A DNA stretch of 64,000 nt from contig JADQBB010000009.1 of NCBI GenBank assembly GCA_016903695.1, positions 52,867 through 116,866 of the forward strand, given 5' to 3'. Shown piece after piece: positions 63,862 through 64,000 of the stretch; the stretch's first letter is position 1; every line of letters begins with the position of its first letter. The position numbers and the translations under genes were made by a program. Origin of the DNA: Chlorogloea purpurea SAG 13.99 (GTDB lineage Bacteria > Cyanobacteriota > Cyanobacteriia > Cyanobacteriales > Microcystaceae). The notes under the pieces are model-generated. The model had not been told where the DNA came from. It did no database searches and saw nothing but the letters and a program-made list of their open reading frames with translations.

Positions 63862-64000
63862 GGGAGCATCCCAATTATGCAAGGTATACCTGACCCGACC
63901 GTGATTAAAATCACGGTCTCATAGCAGAAGTCCTCTTAAGAGGACTTGGACTATGAGGCGGGGAATTGATTCCCCGCCGGTCGTTGCAAAAATGGGATGC
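63862..64000. repeat. Three-hairpin MITE, copy 4, cut by window end
   Basis: This copy is in reverse orientation relative to those at 8.6 and 34.4 kb. It begins GGGAGCATCCCA and runs to GGGATGC at the last base; by alignment four bases (TCCC) are missing, which would make it 143 bp like the others. Palindromes: GACCGTGATT..AATCACGGTC, AAGTCCTCTTAAGAGGACTT with CTCATAG/CTATGAG flanks, and GGCGGGGAATTGATTCCCCG... The nine bases before it are TAAAATAAT and include the P450 stop codon. Confidence 0.9.

Overview
This window is a piece of a cyanobacterial chromosome, most likely from a unicellular Chroococcales-type organism related to Synechocystis, Microcystis or Cyanothece. Evidence: biliverdin reductase (bvdR), a plant-type [2Fe-2S] ferredoxin (petF), a thylakoid-type FtsH protease, a truncated cyanophycin synthetase (CphA2 type), a CYP110-like P450, a fused ModBC molybdate transporter, PEP-CTERM and DUF4114/SWM-repeat surface proteins, and many copies of the HIP1 octamer GCGATCGC. 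GC content looks to be in the mid-40s percent by eye. No rRNA, prophage, CRISPR array or intact transposase gene was found.

Layout. 0-8.2 kb: 3' end of a radical-SAM/DUF512 gene, CphA2-type synthetase, a GT4 glycosyltransferase, an exported TPR-CHAT protein and an LptF/LptG permease. 8.2-10.9 kb: tRNA-Glu, a candidate small RNA, a 143-bp MITE and acetolactate synthase with a C-terminal zinc ribbon. 10.9-20 kb: PEP-CTERM protein, receiver-kinase, DUF642/Calx-beta/RTX protein, crtE-PAP2-deaminase cluster, exported Mn-SOD and an AhpD-PAS histidine kinase. 20.4-31.2 kb: one giant gene for a 3603-residue surface protein. 31.2-40.6 kb: hisH, ftsH, a small repeat protein, a second MITE, an SDR/MDR/miaA cluster, a membrane-anchored protein, petF and bvdR. 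40.6-49 kb: large hybrid kinase, ilvD, a third hairpin repeat, thrB, def and an orphan Dnd-associated protein. 49-57.5 kb: ABC-2 permease, ggt, modA-modBC, a family-10-like glycoside hydrolase, a PIN toxin-antitoxin locus flanked by a duplicated gene junction, and a peptide-type ABC permease. 57.5-64 kb: Fe(II)/2OG oxygenase, GTPase, FtsL-like protein, ftsI, P450 and a fourth hairpin repeat cut by the window edge.

Functional themes. Most genes are scattered housekeeping functions: branched-chain amino acids (ilvB, ilvD), threonine (thrB), histidine (hisH), isoprenoids (crtE), bilins (bvdR), septal cell wall (ftsI) and molybdate uptake. Probable operons are modA-modBC (4-bp overlap), crtE-PAP2-deaminase (gaps of 15 and 4 bp), SDR-MDR-miaA, def with a small membrane protein, and the FtsL-like gene with ftsI. 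Three sensor kinases with different input domains and three large or secreted surface proteins are accessory content.

The strongest non-genic signal is a family of 143-bp, three-hairpin miniature elements with GGGAGCATCC terminal inverted repeats. Two complete copies have perfect 9-bp target duplications. A third copy runs off the window. A fourth locus carries the same hairpin core between different ends. Other items worth a look are a small-RNA candidate upstream of ilvB, the zinc-ribbon tail on acetolactate synthase, and the duplication around the toxin-antitoxin locus.
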